A stretch of DNA of 64,000 nt, taken from Candidatus Pullichristensenella stercorigallinarum. Its GTDB lineage: Bacteria; Bacillota; Clostridia; Christensenellales; Aristaeellaceae. A program made the position numbers and the translations under genes. Location of the stretch: the NCBI GenBank assembly GCA_018712945.1, contig DVFZ01000103.1, forward strand, positions 28,652-92,651, read 5' to 3'. Shown here piece after piece: positions 40,557 through 49,695 of this stretch. Numbering within the stretch: position 1 is the first letter of the stretch; the number at the start of each line of letters is the position of its first letter. The notes below the pieces were generated by a model. The model was not told the DNA's origin. It did no database searches and saw only the letters and a program-made list of their open reading frames with translations.

Positions 40557-42419
40557 ATGCTTTTGAGGGAGATACAAGGGCCGGCGGATATCAAGAAGCT
40601 CTCCATTCGGGAACTGACGGCGCTGGCAGAGGAGATCCGCGAGGAGATCGTCAAGACGGTGGCGCGCCATGGCGGGCATCTGGCCTCCAACCTGGGGGCG
40701 GTGGAGCTGACGCTGGCGCTGCACTATGTCTTTGATTGCCCGGATGACAAACTGGTGTTCGATGTAGGCCATCAAAGTTACGCGCACAAGATTCTCACTG
40801 GGCGGCTGGAGGGATTTCGTGAAACGCTGCGCGAGGAGGGCGGCGTGAGCGGTTTTCCGCGCGCCTCAGAGAGCGATTGCGACGCCTTCACCGCCGGACA
40901 CGCCTCCACGGCCATTTCGGCGGCGTTGGGCATGGCCCGCACGCGCGACGTGATGGGCGATGATTACCATGTGGTGGCCGTGGTGGGCGATGGCGCGCTC
41001 ACCGGCGGCATGTGCTATGAAGCGCTCAACGATGCGGGACAGTCGCAGACGCGCATGATCGTCATCATCAACGACAACGAGATGTCCATCTCCCATAACG
41101 TCGGCGCGATGTCCAAGTACCTCACCGGCCTGCGCCAGTCCCGCAGCTACCGCGCCTTCAAGCGCGGCGTGCGCCGGGGGCTGGAGCGCATTCCTGGCGT
41201 GGGCGCGCCCATGTTCCGCTTTGTGGAAAAATTCCGCGATTGGCTGAAAACGCCGTTTGTGGACGGCAAGTTTTTCGACGCCCTCGGCTTTCGTTACATC
41301 GGCCCCTTGGATGGGCACGACCTCAAAACGCTTATCCGCATTTTCCGCCGCGCCAAGGAGGATAAAGGGCCGCAGATTTTGCACGTCGTCACCGTGAAGG
41401 GCAAGGGCTATATGCCCGCCGAATCGCACCCCGATGCCTATCACGGCGTGGCCCCGTTCCTGGTGGAAACCGGGGAAATGCGCGGCGAAAAGAGCGTTTC
41501 CTGCGGGCGCGTGGCTGCCGCAGAGCTGGCGGCCCTGGCGGAAAACGACATCCGCATTTGCACCGTTACCGCCGCCATGCCCTCTGGCACCGGCATGGAG
41601 GTGTTCGGCAAGGCGCATCCCGGACGGCTTTACGATGTGGGCATCGCGGAGGAACACGCCGTGACCATGGCGGCGGGCATGGCCGCCTCGGGCATGAAGC
41701 CCTATGTAGCGGTCTATTCCACGTTCCTGCAGCGCGCCTTTGACCAGATTGCCACGGATGTGTGCATCGGCGCTTTGCCGGTGACCTTCCTCATCGACCG
41801 CGCCGGTTTGGTGGGTGCGGACGGCGTAACCCATCAGGGTGTGTTCGACCTGGGCTATCTTTCCATGCTGCCCAATATGGTGGTGGCCGCGCCGCGCGAT
41901 GTGCGCGATCTCAAGCGCTTGGTGCGCCTCTCCGCCGAATACGATGGGCCAATGGCCATCCGCTACCCCAAGGACGGCGAGGACCTCGGCGCAAATATGG
42001 AATCCCACAAGCCTTTCCAGATTGGCGAATGGGAAATTCTCACCAGCGGCGAGGACGTGATGTTCCTGGCCGTGGGGCGCATGGTGCAATCCGCCATGAA
42101 TGCTTCTATCGAGCTGATGAAAAGGGGCGTGCGCGCCGGCGTGGTGGACGCGCGCTTCGTGAAGCCGATGGATGAACAGGTGCTTCGGCAGGCGCTGAAG
42201 GCGCGATTGCTGGTGACGGCTGAGGAAAACGTCTTAAGCGGAGGGTTAGGCGAGCGGGTTCTCGCGTGGCTGGCCGAAAACGCGCCCGGGCATGAGGCGC
42301 TTACGCTCGCCGTGCCGGATCGTTTTGTGGAGCATGCGTCGATGGAAAGCCAGCTCCGTCAGTGCGGTCTGGACGCGCACGGCCTTGCAGAAAGCGTGCT
42401 TGAGAGGCTGCGGCGATGA
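40557..42419 (+). CDS. dxs: 1-deoxy-D-xylulose-5-phosphate synthase
   Basis: The 620-residue protein has a thiamine diphosphate site (GDGALTGGMCYEALNDAGQ, IINDNEMSISHNVGAMS), the catalytic transketolase-like middle (DVGIAEEHAVTMAAGMAASG) and the C-terminal domain. It makes DXP from pyruvate and glyceraldehyde 3-phosphate, the first step of the MEP isoprenoid pathway. It begins 10 bp after ispA and overlaps tlyA. Confidence 0.97.
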   Translation: MLLREIQGPADIKKLSIRELTALAEEIREEIVKTVARHGGHLASNLGAVELTLALHYVFDCPDDKLVFDVGHQSYAHKILTGRLEGFRETLREEGGVSGFPRASESDCDAFTAGHASTAISAALGMARTRDVMGDDYHVVAVVGDGALTGGMCYEALNDAGQSQTRMIVIINDNEMSISHNVGAMSKYLTGLRQSRSYRAFKRGVRRGLERIPGVGAPMFRFVEKFRDWLKTPFVDGKFFDALGFRYIGPLDGHDLKTLIRIFRRAKEDKGPQILHVVTVKGKGYMPAESHPDAYHGVAPFLVETGEMRGEKSVSCGRVAAAELAALAENDIRICTVTAAMPSGTGMEVFGKAHPGRLYDVGIAEEHAVTMAAGMAASGMKPYVAVYSTFLQRAFDQIATDVCIGALPVTFLIDRAGLVGADGVTHQGVFDLGYLSMLPNMVVAAPRDVRDLKRLVRLSAEYDGPMAIRYPKDGEDLGANMESHKPFQIGEWEILTSGEDVMFLAVGRMVQSAMNASIELMKRGVRAGVVDARFVKPMDEQVLRQALKARLLVTAEENVLSGGLGERVLAWLAENAPGHEALTLAVPDRFVEHASMESQLRQCGLDAHGLAESVLERLRR

Positions 42420-43237
42420 AGAAACGCCGCGCCGACGAGCGCCTGTTTGAAGATTTGAATTTGGAGAGCCTGGCCTTGGCCCGCGCCCTCATCATGGAGG
42501 GGCGCGCCTTTGCGGGCGAGCGTAAACTGAGAAGCCCCGGCGAATTGCTTGCCGACAAAGAGGCTGTGCGTGTGCGCGGCGAGCTGGATCGCTATGTCAG
42601 CCGCGGCGCGCACAAGCTGCGCCGGGCGCTGGAGGTTTTCGGCATCGACGTTGGGGATAAGGTATGCCTGGATGTGGGCGCCTCCACGGGTGGGTTTACG
42701 GATGTGCTTTTGCGCGCGGGCGCACGGCGCGTCTATGCCGTGGATGTGGGCTATAACCTGTTGGACTACCGCCTGCGCGCGGATGCGCGTGTTACGGTGA
42801 TGGAGCGCACGAACGCGCGCTTTTTGCGCCCGGAGGATTTCCCCGAGCGCCCGGTTTTCGGGGCTACGGATGTATCGTTTATTTCGCTCAAGGCCGTGCT
42901 GCCCGCTGCGCTTGCGGTGTTGGACGGGCCGGAGCGGCGCTTTGTGGCTCTGGTCAAGCCCCAGTTTGAAGCGCCGAAAGAGGATGTGGGCGAAAAGGGC
43001 GTAGTGCGCGACCCACGGGTACATGCGCGCGTGCTGGAGGAGATTACCGCCTTTGTGCCCACGCTGGGCTGGAAGTGCGTGGGGCTGGACTTTTCGCCCA
43101 TTCGCGGCCCGGAGGGGAATATCGAATTTCTCCTGGAGATTGTTCCCGAGCAGGCAGCGGGAGAGGTGTTGCATAAATATGCGATTTCCGACACAATCCG
43201 CCGAGCTTATGACAAATTTATTAAAATGCCCGGATAG
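42416..43237 (+). CDS. tlyA: TlyA-family rRNA 2'-O-methyltransferase
   Basis: The 273-residue protein has an N-terminal S4 RNA-binding domain (about 5-65, ELDRYVSRGAHKLRRALEVF) and an FtsJ-like methyltransferase domain with the SAM motif LDVGASTGGFTDVLL and FGATDVSFISLKAVLP. Members methylate 16S and 23S rRNA; some were first called hemolysins. It overlaps dxs by 4 bp, and nadK follows, the standard clostridial order. Confidence 0.93.
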   Translation: MKKRRADERLFEDLNLESLALARALIMEGRAFAGERKLRSPGELLADKEAVRVRGELDRYVSRGAHKLRRALEVFGIDVGDKVCLDVGASTGGFTDVLLRAGARRVYAVDVGYNLLDYRLRADARVTVMERTNARFLRPEDFPERPVFGATDVSFISLKAVLPAALAVLDGPERRFVALVKPQFEAPKEDVGEKGVVRDPRVHARVLEEITAFVPTLGWKCVGLDFSPIRGPEGNIEFLLEIVPEQAAGEVLHKYAISDTIRRAYDKFIKMPG

Positions 43238-43296
43238 CCCTTGTGCCGCGCCGCAATTTTGTATACCATAGTAAGTAAAGACGGGGAGTGGTTTGC

Positions 43297-44139
43297 GTGG
43301 ACATCCGTACCGTGGGCGTGATGTGGAACCCGAAGAAGTCGGCGGGCTTGCCTGTCGCGCGCCGGGTTATCAACGTGCTGGAGGAGCACGCGGTGGCGCT
43401 GCGTCTGGATGCGGGCCTGGCGTCTGCTTTCCGGCGCGAGAGTGCCGAGAGCTTTGCGGATTGCGACCTTTTGTGCGTCCTCGGCGGCGATGGCACGCTT
43501 CTTTCAGCCTTGGATGTTGCCATTCCCTATGATATTCCTATGCTTGGGGTGGATCTCGGGCGAGTCGGCTTTCTTTCTGAAGTGGAGCCGGATGACCTCG
43601 AGGAGGATTTTGAGCGCCTCTTTGCCGGTGAAGGTTTTATGGAAAACCGCATGATTATGGAAATCGAGGGCGAGGATTCTGAGCGGATGTTTGCCCTCAA
43701 CGAGATCAGCGTCATGCGGCGTGGCCAGGCGGTGGGTATACTATCCCTGGAACTGGAGGTAAACGGCACGTTGCTCGACCGCATTTCCGGTGATGGCCTG
43801 ATCGTGGCCAGCGCCACGGGGTCAACCGCCTATTCGCTTTCGGCGGGCGGGCCGATTGTTTCACCGGGGCTGGATTGCTTCGTACTCACGCCGGTATGCC
43901 CGCATACCATGAGCGCGCGGCCTTTCGTGGCCTCCGCGGGCGACCGCATCAGCGTTCGCGTGTTGGGCGACGCCTCTGCCACCCATGCCGTGCTCGACGG
44001 CCGCCGCACCATGGAACTTTCGGAGGAGCGCTCGCAAATCACCATCGTCAAGGGTGTGCGCAAGGCGCGCTTTGTGCGCCTGCGAGAGCGCGACTACTAC
44101 GGGCTGCTGCGCAAAAAACTGTCGCAGTGGACGCACTGA
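43297..44139 (+). CDS. nadK: NAD kinase
   Basis: The GTG at 43297 is chosen because GGGGAG lies 8 nt upstream; GTG 43288 overlaps that site. The 280-residue protein has LCVLGGDGTLLSAL (GGDG motif), FALNEISVMRRG, and the glycine-rich SGDGLIVASATGSTAYSLSAGGPIV segment that is the NAD kinase signature. It makes NADP+ from NAD+ in the cytoplasm. Confidence 0.96.
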   Translation: MDIRTVGVMWNPKKSAGLPVARRVINVLEEHAVALRLDAGLASAFRRESAESFADCDLLCVLGGDGTLLSALDVAIPYDIPMLGVDLGRVGFLSEVEPDDLEEDFERLFAGEGFMENRMIMEIEGEDSERMFALNEISVMRRGQAVGILSLELEVNGTLLDRISGDGLIVASATGSTAYSLSAGGPIVSPGLDCFVLTPVCPHTMSARPFVASAGDRISVRVLGDASATHAVLDGRRTMELSEERSQITIVKGVRKARFVRLRERDYYGLLRKKLSQWTH

Positions 44140-44168
44140 TTTCCCCAATATGACCAGGAGGCTCTGGG

Positions 44169-44621
44169 ATGAAAAGCGTACGCCACGATTTGATATTGGA
44201 CATCATTGATAAGAAGGACATCGAGACGCAGGAAGAACTGGCCGCCGAACTGAAGGCGCGCGGCGTGAAGGTGACGCAGGCGACCGTTTCACGCGACATC
44301 AAGGAACTGAGGCTGCTCAAAGTGCTCTCGGAAAACGGGGGCTATAAATACGCGACGGCGGAACGCGCCGAAAAAGGCATGAGCGAACGCTTCATCCGCA
44401 TATTGGCGGAGTCGGTCATGTCCATTGAAAGCGCCATGAACCTGATCGTGATCAAAACCATCTCCGCCAGCGCCCAGGCTGCCGCGGAGGCCATTGATTC
44501 GCTCAAATGGCCGGAGCTTCTGGGTACCATCGCGGGAGATAACACCATTTTGGTCATCGCGCGCTCGGAGGAGGCTGTCGAAAACGTCGTCAGCCGTTTC
44601 CACGCGCTCATCAAAAGATAG
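44169..44621 (+). CDS. argR: Arginine repressor ArgR/AhrC
   Basis: The 150-residue protein has the winged-helix start (RHDLILDIIDKKDIETQEEL, VTQATVSRDIKELRLLK) and the arginine-binding C-terminal domain (LLGTIAGDNTILVIAR). It senses arginine and represses biosynthesis genes. Its place between nadK and recN is conserved in Firmicutes and says nothing about local targets. AGGAGG lies 7 nt before the ATG. Confidence 0.95.
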   Translation: MKSVRHDLILDIIDKKDIETQEELAAELKARGVKVTQATVSRDIKELRLLKVLSENGGYKYATAERAEKGMSERFIRILAESVMSIESAMNLIVIKTISASAQAAAEAIDSLKWPELLGTIAGDNTILVIARSEEAVENVVSRFHALIKR

Positions 44622-44632
44622 CGAGGCAAAGC

Positions 44633-46339
44633 GTGCTTCTGGAAATTTCCATTCGCAACATCGCCCTGATCGAGCAGCTCACCATTGAGCTGGAAAAGGG
44701 CTTTAATGTGCTTACAGGCGAAACCGGCGCGGGTAAATCCATCGTGGTGGACAGCCTGGGCCTGGCGCTTGGGGCGCGCGCCGGACGGGAGATGATCCGC
44801 ACCGGAGCGGAAAGGGCGTCTGTACAGGCGCTTTTTGACGTGTCCGACTGCCCGCGTGCCCAGGAGGCCGCCGCGGAAATGGGCGCTTCCTGTGAGGATG
44901 GCCTGCTCGCCGTTTCGCGGGAGCTGAGCGCCTCGGGGCGCAGCGTATGCCGCGTTTCGGGCATGGTGGTGCCTCTTGCCAGCCTGAAAAATCTGACCGC
45001 GCTTTTGATGGATATCCACGGCCAGCATGAACACCAGGCGTTGCTCGATCCCGAGAAGCACCTGGGCTTTCTTGACGCCTACGGCGGCGAGGAACACCTT
45101 GCGCGCGTGCGCGCCATAGGCGAAGCCTATCGCGCCCGCATGCGTTTGGCCGGGAAGATCAAGGCGGCGCTGAGCGACGCGCATGGCCGCGAGCGGGAGC
45201 TTGCCGAGGTGGAGCGCCGGCTGGCGGAAATCACCGCCGCCAAGCTGCGCCCCGGCGAGGAGGCGGAGCTTTTAAGCCGCGCCGCCATCCTCGAAAACGC
45301 AGAACATATCCGCGAGGCGCTTTCCCTGGCCTATCAGCTTACCTATGAGGGCGCGGGCAGCGCCCAGGAGCTTTTAAGCCGCGCCGCCGAAGCGCTGGAG
45401 AAGATCGCCCCCATCGACGGGCGCTATGGGGCGCTGGCCGCAAAATTGCGCGAGGTTTTCTATGCCGCGCAGGATGCGGGCTACGAATTGCGCGACGCGC
45501 TTGAAGATGTGGAGGGCGACCCGGCGGCGCTGGAAAAGCTCAACGCCCGCCTCGACCTCATCCACCGCCTGGAAGACCGCTACGGCCCGGAGCTTCAGGA
45601 TGTCATCAACTATGGCGAAGAGCTCAAGGCGCGCAGGGAAGCGCTGACGGGTGGGGAAGCCGGTATATCCGCCTGGAAAAAAGAACTCAAGGCCATGGAC
45701 GTGGCCCTTCGGCAGGACTGCGCCGCGCTCACCGAGGAAAGATGCGCCATCGCCCAAAAGCTCACTGACGGCATCCTCCGCCACCTTGCCGACTTGGGCA
45801 TGGGCAAGACACGCTTTGAAATCGCCGTGGAGCCGGAAAAAATCACCGCCACCGGCGGCGACCACGTGGAGATGCGCATTTCCCCGAACCCGGGCGAACC
45901 GCTCAAGCCGTTGAACGCCATTGCCAGCGGCGGCGAGATTTCGCGCGTGATGCTGGCGCTCAAGGCCGTTTCCGCCGACGAATACGGCGTGGGCGCAATG
46001 GTATTCGATGAAATCGACACCGGCGTTTCCGGACGCATGGCGCAGGCTGTGGGCGAAAAGATGGCCATGATTGCCGGCAAACGGCAGGTATTGTGCGTCA
46101 CGCATCTTCCGCAAATTGCGGCGTTGGCCGACCGGCATTTCGTGGTGGAAAAGACGCAGGTGGGGGAGCGCACCGGCTCCAACGTGCGCGTATTGGACGC
46201 GAAGGGCCGCGCGCAGGAGATCGCCCGCCTCATCGGCGGCGCGGAGGATTCGCCCAGCGCCATTGAACACGCTGAAAACATGCTTGCCGCGGCGCAGCGG
46301 CGCAAGGAGGAGCTGCGCCACCGGACGGAAGGGATATAA
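44633..46339 (+). CDS. recN: DNA repair protein RecN
   Basis: The 568-residue SMC-like protein starts at a GTG and has Walker A in LTGETGAGKSIVVD, a long coiled-coil middle, the signature ASGGEISRVMLALK and Walker B in VFDEIDTGVSGRMA, then VTHLPQIAALADRHFVVEK. It acts early in double-strand break repair. It closes the long rightward block before a very strong terminator. Confidence 0.96.
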   Translation: MLLEISIRNIALIEQLTIELEKGFNVLTGETGAGKSIVVDSLGLALGARAGREMIRTGAERASVQALFDVSDCPRAQEAAAEMGASCEDGLLAVSRELSASGRSVCRVSGMVVPLASLKNLTALLMDIHGQHEHQALLDPEKHLGFLDAYGGEEHLARVRAIGEAYRARMRLAGKIKAALSDAHGRERELAEVERRLAEITAAKLRPGEEAELLSRAAILENAEHIREALSLAYQLTYEGAGSAQELLSRAAEALEKIAPIDGRYGALAAKLREVFYAAQDAGYELRDALEDVEGDPAALEKLNARLDLIHRLEDRYGPELQDVINYGEELKARREALTGGEAGISAWKKELKAMDVALRQDCAALTEERCAIAQKLTDGILRHLADLGMGKTRFEIAVEPEKITATGGDHVEMRISPNPGEPLKPLNAIASGGEISRVMLALKAVSADEYGVGAMVFDEIDTGVSGRMAQAVGEKMAMIAGKRQVLCVTHLPQIAALADRHFVVEKTQVGERTGSNVRVLDAKGRAQEIARLIGGAEDSPSAIEHAENMLAAAQRRKEELRHRTEGI

Positions 46340-46377
46340 ACCGTCTTACCAAGGCTGAATTGCATAGGAGTGTCCAT

Positions 46378-46428
46378 AAAAACCGCCCGCAAATCACCGT
46401 CTATTCAGGTGATTTGCGGGCGGTTTTT
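46378..46428. terminator. Strong bidirectional terminator between recN and the acetyltransferase gene
   Basis: A 21-bp perfect stem (left arm 46378-46398, right arm 46408-46428) has A-run and T-run on its two sides, so it can stop the convergent transcripts of recN and the leftward acetyltransferase gene. Confidence 0.92.
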
Positions 46429-46481
46429 GTGCAATATATCATCTATCCCCAAGGAGACGGCCCCTTTGAATTCGGTCCCGC

Positions 46482-47102
46482 TCAGCGAAGGTCGGGGAAC
46501 TTGTTGGCGATGGCGTCGTCCGCGGTGATTGCGCGTATGACGCGCGCGGGGACGCCGGCCGCAAAGGAGTTGGCGGGAATGTCCCGCGTGACCACGCTGC
46601 CTGCGCCGATGACGCAGTTGTCGCCAATGGTCACCCCAGGACAGACGACTACATTTGCCCCGAACCAGCAGTCGTTGCCGATGGAGACGGGCTTTGCATA
46701 GCAAAGAAAGCGGGAAATGCCGTCGCTGCACACAATTCCGCGGCGCTCATCCGACAGCATCGGATGCATCGGCGTGACGATGGTCACGTTCGGCCCGAAG
46801 TTGCAGTGGTCGCCGATGGTTACGCGCGCATCGTCCTGAACGGTAAAATTGAAGTTCATAAAACAGTGGCTGCCAATGCGCGTGTGGCAGCCGTAGTGAA
46901 AGCGGATCGGGCCAAGCATAAATGTGCCTTCGCCAACACTTTCCAACAGCGCGTGCAGAATGCGCTCCCGCTCGGCGGTGTCCTCCTCATAGAGACTGCT
47001 GTAATCCTGACTGAGCCTGTGCGCCCGAAGTTTTTTCTCCACAAGTTCGGGAACTTCGGAGGCAAACAGTCTTCCGCTGAAGATGCGCTCCTCCTCGGTC
47101 AT
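46482..47102 (-). CDS. Sugar O-acetyltransferase (maltose/galactoside acetyltransferase family)
   Basis: The ATG at 47102 follows AAGGAGTGAATTCC. The 206-residue protein has the Mac domain at the start (FSGRLFASEVPELVEKKLRA) and a left-handed beta-helix with hexapeptide repeats (IGSHCFMNFNFTVQDDARVT, IGNDCWFGANVVVCPGVTIG) and the catalytic His in TPMHPML. It moves acetyl from acetyl-CoA to a sugar hydroxyl. Substrate is unknown. Its own transcript ends at the terminator shared with recN. Confidence 0.9.
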   Translation of the reverse strand: MTEEERIFSGRLFASEVPELVEKKLRAHRLSQDYSSLYEEDTAERERILHALLESVGEGTFMLGPIRFHYGCHTRIGSHCFMNFNFTVQDDARVTIGDHCNFGPNVTIVTPMHPMLSDERRGIVCSDGISRFLCYAKPVSIGNDCWFGANVVVCPGVTIGDNCVIGAGSVVTRDIPANSFAAGVPARVIRAITADDAIANKFPDLR

Positions 47103-47138
47103 GGAATTCACTCCTTCTATGCTTTTGCTCGCTTCAAA

Positions 47139-47181
47139 AACGCCGCCGCGCCGGAGGGAAGCCCCTCGGCGCGGCGGCGTT
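47139..47181 (-). terminator. proS terminator
   Basis: A GC-rich stem with arms AACGCCGCCGCGCC and GGCGCGGCGGCGTT, plus a GAGGG/CCCCTC inner part, is followed on the minus strand by a T-run. It lies just after the proS stop codon. Confidence 0.85.
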
Positions 47182-47188
47182 TCGCCGT

Positions 47189-48637
47189 TTAATAGGCTTT
47201 GGCGAAGTAAATGAGTTTCTCGGCGGGCTTGCCGCACACGACGCACTTGTCGGAGGGCATATTGCTCTGGTCAAAGGGCATATTGCGCGTAGAGGCGTTG
47301 TAAAGCTCCTTGACCTTGTCCTCGCATTCGCGGCAGCCGCACCAGGCAGCTTTGACAAAGCCGGTCTGTACGCCCTTTTCCAGCTCCTCGAGCGTGGTGG
47401 CGGTGTAGATGTGGGCGTCGCGGAAAGCGCGCGCCTGCTCAAACATGGTGTTGTGGATGTCGTCGAGCAACACCTTTACGCTGTCGGCAATGCCCTCCAG
47501 CGCCAGGGGCTTTTTCTCCAGCGTGTCGCGGCGCATGGACATGGTTACGCCGTTTTCGATATCGCGCGGGCCGAGCTCCAGGCGCACAGGCACGCCCTTC
47601 ATCTCCCACTCGTTGAACTTCCAACCTGCGGAATAGGTGTCGCGGTCGTCCAGCTCCACGCGCAGCCCGGCGGCCTCCAATTCGGCCTTCAGGGCGCGGG
47701 CACGCTCCAATACGCCTTCCTTGTGCATGGCGATGGGCAGGATGACCACTTGGATGGGAGCCACGCGCGGCGGCATTTTCAGGCCGCGCTCGTCGCCGTG
47801 GGTCATGACGATGGCGCCAATCAGCCGCGTGGATGTGCCCCAGCTGGTCTCATGCGCGTATTCCAGTTTGCCCTCTTTGGAAAGGAACTGGATGCCGTAG
47901 GCCTCGGCAAAGTTGGTGCCGAAGTTGTGGGTGGTGCCCGCCTGCAGGGCCTTGCCATCCTGCATCATGGCTTCCATGGAATACGTGGCGCGCGCACCGG
48001 CGAACTTTTCCTTGTCGGTCTTGCGACCGGTCAGCACCGGCAGGGCCAGCTCGTTTTCGGCGAAATCGCGGTACACTTCCAGCATTTGCAGCGTCTCTTC
48101 CTGCGCCTCTTCCGCCGTGGCGTGGATGGTATGGCCCTCCTGCCACCAGAACTCGCTGGTGCGCAAAAACGGGCGCGTGGTCTTTTCCCAGCGCATTACC
48201 GAGCACCACTGGTTGTACTTCATGGGCAGGTCGCGCCAGGACTGCACCCATTTGGCGTACATCGTGCAAAACAGCGTTTCCGAAGTCGGGCGGATGGCTA
48301 ACCGCTCGGGCAGCACCTCGTTGCCGCCCTGCGTCACCCAGGCGCACTCGGGGGCGAAGCCCTCAACATGCTCGGCTTCCTTGAGCAGCAGGCTTTCGGG
48401 AATCAGCATTGGCATGGCCACGTTCTGATGGCCCGTGGCCTTAAAGCGGCTGTCCAGCGCCCCCTGCATCTGCTCCCACAGCGCATAGCCGTAGGGCTTG
48501 ATGACCATGCAGCCGCGCACCGGCGCGTAATCGACCAGGTCGGTCTTGAGGATAACGTCGGTATACCACTGGGAAAAGTCCTCGCTGCGGGGCGTGATGT
48601 GCGCCACAAATTCCTGCTTGTCGTTTTTCTTGCCCAT
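47189..48637 (-). CDS. proS: Prolyl-tRNA synthetase (short, archaeal/eukaryotic type)
   Basis: The ATG at 48637 follows GGAGGGAAGC and gives 482 residues. It is the type without the editing insertion: class II motifs around PMLIPESLLLKEAEHVEGFA, RPTSETLFCTMYAKWVQSWR and FLRTSEFWWQEGHTIHATAE, an anticodon-binding domain, and a C-terminal zinc-type region with CGCRECED and CVVCGKPAE. It charges tRNA-Pro. The 5' leader is a T-box, so uncharged tRNA-Pro should induce it. Confidence 0.96.
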   Translation of the reverse strand: MGKKNDKQEFVAHITPRSEDFSQWYTDVILKTDLVDYAPVRGCMVIKPYGYALWEQMQGALDSRFKATGHQNVAMPMLIPESLLLKEAEHVEGFAPECAWVTQGGNEVLPERLAIRPTSETLFCTMYAKWVQSWRDLPMKYNQWCSVMRWEKTTRPFLRTSEFWWQEGHTIHATAEEAQEETLQMLEVYRDFAENELALPVLTGRKTDKEKFAGARATYSMEAMMQDGKALQAGTTHNFGTNFAEAYGIQFLSKEGKLEYAHETSWGTSTRLIGAIVMTHGDERGLKMPPRVAPIQVVILPIAMHKEGVLERARALKAELEAAGLRVELDDRDTYSAGWKFNEWEMKGVPVRLELGPRDIENGVTMSMRRDTLEKKPLALEGIADSVKVLLDDIHNTMFEQARAFRDAHIYTATTLEELEKGVQTGFVKAAWCGCRECEDKVKELYNASTRNMPFDQSNMPSDKCVVCGKPAEKLIYFAKAY

Positions 48638-48649
48638 GTGCTTCCCTCC

Positions 48650-48886
48650 AAAAAAATTCCTCCGCCCCTGCAAGGGCGAAGGTCAGTTCGCGGTACCACC
48701 ATGCTTTGTACTCAAGGCCCCTAACGCGGGCAAAACGGCGGGATTTCCTCGCGCGCACAGCCGCAAAGCGTTCTCCCGCGCGCTCGGGAAGCCGGAGCCA
48801 TCAACCCCGCGCCGCGCGCCTTGCAGCCTGGGACGCGCTCTCTTGGGACGCGGCGGATGCGGCTTTTTCCGTCATCGCGCTCATCT
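48650..48886 (-). ncRNA. T-box leader of proS
   Basis: Reading leftward, the leader contains the T-box core GGTGGTACCGCG (48700-48689) followed by a terminator in which CGCCC and GGGGCG pair before seven T residues (48656-48650). The tRNA acceptor end pairs with the T-box to form an antiterminator. The 5' two thirds should hold stem I with a proline specifier; I could not place that codon with certainty. Confidence 0.9.
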
Positions 48887-48892
48887 GTGCCC

Positions 48893-48921
48893 ATTATAGC
48901 CCCTTTTGTACGGAAAGGCAA
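48893..48921 (-). promoter_or_regulatory. Promoter of the proS T-box transcript
   Basis: On the minus strand TTGCCT (48916-48921) and a perfect TATAAT (48893-48898) are 17 bp apart. It fits in the 50-bp gap after the ABC ATPase gene. Confidence 0.65.
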
Positions 48922-48933
48922 GCGAAACTTCGG

Positions 48934-49695
48934 TTAATCCGGCTCAAAATGGGGATAGGGAACATGGAAAACCGTTCCCGCCACGCCATATACGTCCCTG
49001 AGCAGCGTTGGCGTGAGCACATCGCCTGGCGCGCCCTCAGCGCGCAGCGTACCGCCGCACAACACCGCCAGGCGGTCGCAGAAGCGGGCGGCAAGGTTGA
49101 TATCGTGCATTACCAACACCACAGCGCGTCCCTCGCGGGACAGGGCTTGCAGAAGGCGCAGGATTTCCAGCTGATAGCGTATGTCCAGGTTGGAAACCGG
49201 CTCGTCCAGCAACAGAAACGCCGCTTCCTGCGCCAAGGCCCGGGCGATGAGCACCCGCTGCCATTCACCCCCGGAGAGCGCTTCCACGCTGCGCTCGGCA
49301 AGCGCCTCCACGCCGGTGCGCCGCATGGCTTGCTTTGCCGTTTCCACATCCGCCGCGCTTTCGCGTCCAAAGCGGGGAATATGCGCGTGACGGCCCATCA
49401 GCACCACGTCCAGCGCCGTAAACCCTTCCGGACGGGCCGCGGACTGCGGCACCAACGCCAATGTGCGCGCCAACGCCCGTGGACGCAGCGCGGAAATCGG
49501 GCGACCATCCAGAAGCACCTGGCCGGACTGCGGCGACAGCGAGCCGCACATCAGCCGCAAAAGTGTGGTCTTGCCCGAGCCGTTTGGCCCCAACAGGCCC
49601 AGCACTTCGCCCTTCCGGGCCGCCAGCGTTATGCCCGCCAGCGTGCTTTCGCGCCCCGGATAGCCAAAGGTGATATTTTCAATGTGCAGCGTCAT
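48934..49695 (-). CDS. ABC transporter ATP-binding protein (FecE/BtuD type)
   Basis: The ATG at 49695 overlaps the permease stop (ATGA), giving 253 residues. Walker A is GPNGSGKTTL (about 36-45), the signature is LSGGEWQRV, and Walker B is FLLLDEP, followed by VLVMHDINLAARFCDR. The overall pattern is that of iron-siderophore, heme or cobalamin importers. It energises the FecCD permease encoded just upstream. The C-terminus HVPYPHFEP is slightly His-rich. No substrate-binding protein gene is in the window. Confidence 0.92.
   Translation of the reverse strand: MTLHIENITFGYPGRESTLAGITLAARKGEVLGLLGPNGSGKTTLLRLMCGSLSPQSGQVLLDGRPISALRPRALARTLALVPQSAARPEGFTALDVVLMGRHAHIPRFGRESAADVETAKQAMRRTGVEALAERSVEALSGGEWQRVLIARALAQEAAFLLLDEPVSNLDIRYQLEILRLLQALSREGRAVVLVMHDINLAARFCDRLAVLCGGTLRAEGAPGDVLTPTLLRDVYGVAGTVFHVPYPHFEPD

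Noticed and set aside
48650..48886. Possible tRNA-like gene upstream of proS
   Set aside because: No T-loop or cloverleaf; the GGTGGTACCGCG core and terminator identify a T-box leader.
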